From positions 2,728,001 to 2,792,000 of the forward strand of contig CAVWLA010000003.1 of assembly GCA_963755825.1 (NCBI GenBank): a DNA stretch of 64,000 bases. The letters run 5' to 3'. The position numbers were made by a program, and so were the translations under genes. The stretch is from DATBQN01 sp963755825. Lineage in GTDB: Bacteria > Acidobacteriota > Thermoanaerobaculia > Multivoradales > UBA5704. The notes beneath the pieces are model-generated. The model was not told where the DNA came from and did no database searches. It saw nothing but the letters and a program-made list of their open reading frames with translations. Shown in pieces: positions 62,543 through 64,000 of this stretch. Within the stretch, counting starts at the first letter, position 1, and each line of letters starts with the position of its first letter.

Positions 62543-64000
62543 ATGCCGGCCGCCTCGCCGCCCCCGCCCCCGCCCCCGCTGCCAGACGCTGCCGGCTCTG
62601 CCGCCCCGACCGATCGGCCGATGGCGGCGGGCGTCGGCGATCTTCGTGCGGCCCTGCCGCCCTGGGCGGCGCGCTTGGCGCTCCTCTACGAGAGCAACGC
62701 CGCCAGCCAGTTCATCCTCCACGGCAACGTCGACGACCGGCTGCTGCTGCCGGCGGCGGCGGGGCCGGCGGTGGGGAGCCTCACCGACTTCCTCCTCCAG
62801 GTGCTCCTGCCGCGCTTCGACGTCGTGCTCTCCTACGACCTCGGCAACGGCACGCGGGTGGAGCGAGGGGGCGAGCTCTTCTCCCGCTGGCCGGGGTTCG
62901 AGGAGAGCCGCGAGCTGCTGAAGGCGCCGCGGAGCGCCATCGAGGCGCTCAGCCGCTTCTTCCGCTACGCGGCGAACCTGGCGCGGGTGGGCCAGCCGGC
63001 GATCCACGCCGCCTGCATCGTGCGCTCGGCGCATCTCGTCGTCCCCGCCTCGGGGGTGGGGAGCTACGAGCAGAACGCGCTGGCGCTCCTCGTCCGCGAC
63101 TGGGGCACCGACGAGCTCCTGACGCGCTACCCGCTGGCGACCTTCCTCCTCACCGAGTCGCTCAACGACCTCCATCCGCTGCTGGTCAACAATCCGCGCG
63201 CGCCGTCGATCAAGCTGCCGCTCCCATCCCCCGACGAGCTCGCCGGCGCCCTCCGCCTGCTGGCGCCGCGCTGCCCGGTCGCGGTGTCGGGCCTCGACGG
63301 CGCCGGCAGCTTCGAAGCGGCCGCGGCCGAGCTCGCCGGCGCCAGCCTCGCCGCCGTCGAGAGCCTGCTCAAGGTCAAGGAACACCGGCGCGAGCCGCTG
63401 GTCGCCGCCGATCTCGCCGAGCTCAAGAAGCGGATCGTCGAGACCGAGGCCAACGGCCTCATCGAGTTCGTGCCGGCCGGGAAGACCCTCGACGCGCTCT
63501 ACGGACAGGAGGACCTCAAGGCCTGGCTGCGCGAGGACATGGTGCTCTGGCGGCGCGGCGAGGTGGGGGCGCTCCCCAAGGGCTATCTGCTCTGCGGCCC
63601 GGTCGGCACCGGCAAGACCTTCCTCGCCGAATGCCTGGCCGGCGAGGCGGGCGTGCCGGTCGTCACCATCAAGAACTTCCGCGACAAGTGGGTGGGCTCG
63701 ACGGAGGGGAACCTCGAGAAGATCTTCCGCCTGCTGCGGGCGCTCGGCCGCTGCTTCGTCTTCGTCGACGAGGCCGACCAGACCCTCGGCCGCCGCGATT
63801 CCGGCGGCAACGACGCCGGCCTCTCCGGCCGCGTCTACTCGATGATCGCCCAGGAGATGAGCGACCCCTCCACCCGCGGCCGGGTGATCTGGATCCTCGC
63901 CTCGAGCCGGCCCGATCTCATCGAGGTCGACCTGAAGCGGCCGGGGCGGCTCGACCTCAAGGTCCCGCTCTTTCCGGCCTCGACCCCCGAGGAGGGCTTC
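62543..64000 (+). CDS. AAA+ ATPase, 3' end outside window
   Basis: An open frame of 486 codons that reaches the window end without a stop. The start ATG at 62543 is 15 bases after the PspA-like stop. The N-terminus is a short Pro run. The first domain (~45-310, 'ASQFILHGNVDDRLLLPAAA') looks like an inactive AAA-like unit without a Walker A. The second has Walker A 'GPVGTGKT' (352-359, Lys358), Walker B 'CFVFVDEADQ' (Asp409, Glu410) and 'LASSRPDLIEVDLKRPGRLD', the second region of homology with the arginine finger. It may remodel the PspA-like filaments or another membrane complex. The substrate is unknown. Confidence 0.85.
   Translation, partial: MPAASPPPPPPPLPDAAGSAAPTDRPMAAGVGDLRAALPPWAARLALLYESNAASQFILHGNVDDRLLLPAAAGPAVGSLTDFLLQVLLPRFDVVLSYDLGNGTRVERGGELFSRWPGFEESRELLKAPRSAIEALSRFFRYAANLARVGQPAIHAACIVRSAHLVVPASGVGSYEQNALALLVRDWGTDELLTRYPLATFLLTESLNDLHPLLVNNPRAPSIKLPLPSPDELAGALRLLAPRCPVAVSGLDGAGSFEAAAAELAGASLAAVESLLKVKEHRREPLVAADLAELKKRIVETEANGLIEFVPAGKTLDALYGQEDLKAWLREDMVLWRRGEVGALPKGYLLCGPVGTGKTFLAECLAGEAGVPVVTIKNFRDKWVGSTEGNLEKIFRLLRALGRCFVFVDEADQTLGRRDSGGNDAGLSGRVYSMIAQEMSDPSTRGRVIWILASSRPDLIEVDLKRPGRLDLKVPLFPASTPEEGF

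Overview
The window is about 64 kb of very GC-rich chromosome (strong third-position GC, so long open frames appear on the wrong strand opposite most genes). It holds one complete rRNA operon (16S, tRNA-Ile, tRNA-Ala, 23S, 5S), housekeeping genes (citrate synthase, purM, purN, prfA, rpmE, phoU, queD) and secreted or envelope proteins. An IPTL-CTERM sorting tail, a LodA/LodB pair and the rRNA sequence would fit an Acidobacteriota lineage (Thermoanaerobaculia-like), but this assignment is an inference that I could not test. No phage, transposase, integrase or CRISPR array was seen. The window looks like ordinary chromosome with several clusters of short repeats.

Layout. 3-326: end of a BamE-like gene. 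About 378-497: a possible structured RNA. 553-5685 (-): a TetR-controlled tripartite drug efflux operon (tetR, EmrB-like MFS, TolC-like channel, EmrA-like adaptor) with a perfect 15-bp palindrome over its promoter. 5759-6240: a 31-bp-period array of a 15-bp motif, then a promoter and a second possible structured RNA. 6296-10603: a large secreted M36 metalloprotease with P-domain, DUF11 repeats and an IPTL-CTERM tail. 10705-17465: epimerase, secreted c-heme-motif protein, M3 oligopeptidase (with three frame-restoring indel clusters), PhnB-like protein and QueD. 17626-21929: a MacA/MacB-type ABC export operon in four parts. 22001-24767: a TPR membrane protein, a hidden 30-codon gene and citrate synthase. 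24933-31325: a translationally coupled tyrosinase, LodA-like and LodB-like operon, probably for a quinone-cofactor (CTQ) oxidase. 31300-32858: an inverted repeat pair and two tandem paralogous exported proteins. 32859-37229 (-): rpmE, DUF1385, prfA and a TPR protein that appears to carry a repeat insertion. 37415-41327 (-): two peptidases (M19, M14). 41384-45744 (-): a histidine kinase and sigma-54 activator pair with a likely sigma-54 promoter and upstream dyad. 46005-48128: a bifunctional aldolase/dehydrogenase. 48214-48547: a 40-bp tandem hairpin array plus the same 15-bp motif as at 5.8 kb. 48559-52220 (-): a coupled alpha/beta hydrolase and caspase-like protease pair. 52390-54915: purM, methyltransferase, purN. 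54980-60738: the rRNA operon. 60813-64000: phoU, a PspA-like protein and an AAA+ ATPase cut by the window end.

Coupling. Genes in operons overlap by ATGA, GTGA or TGATG again and again, so coupling is the rule here, and several single genes have a -10-like box only 6-9 bases before the start codon, which suggests leaderless transcripts. The best candidates for new biology are the tyrosinase/LodA/LodB operon, the hydrolase/caspase pair beside the repeat array, the two unassigned structured RNAs, the 30-residue gene and the M3 peptidase with frame-restoring indels.
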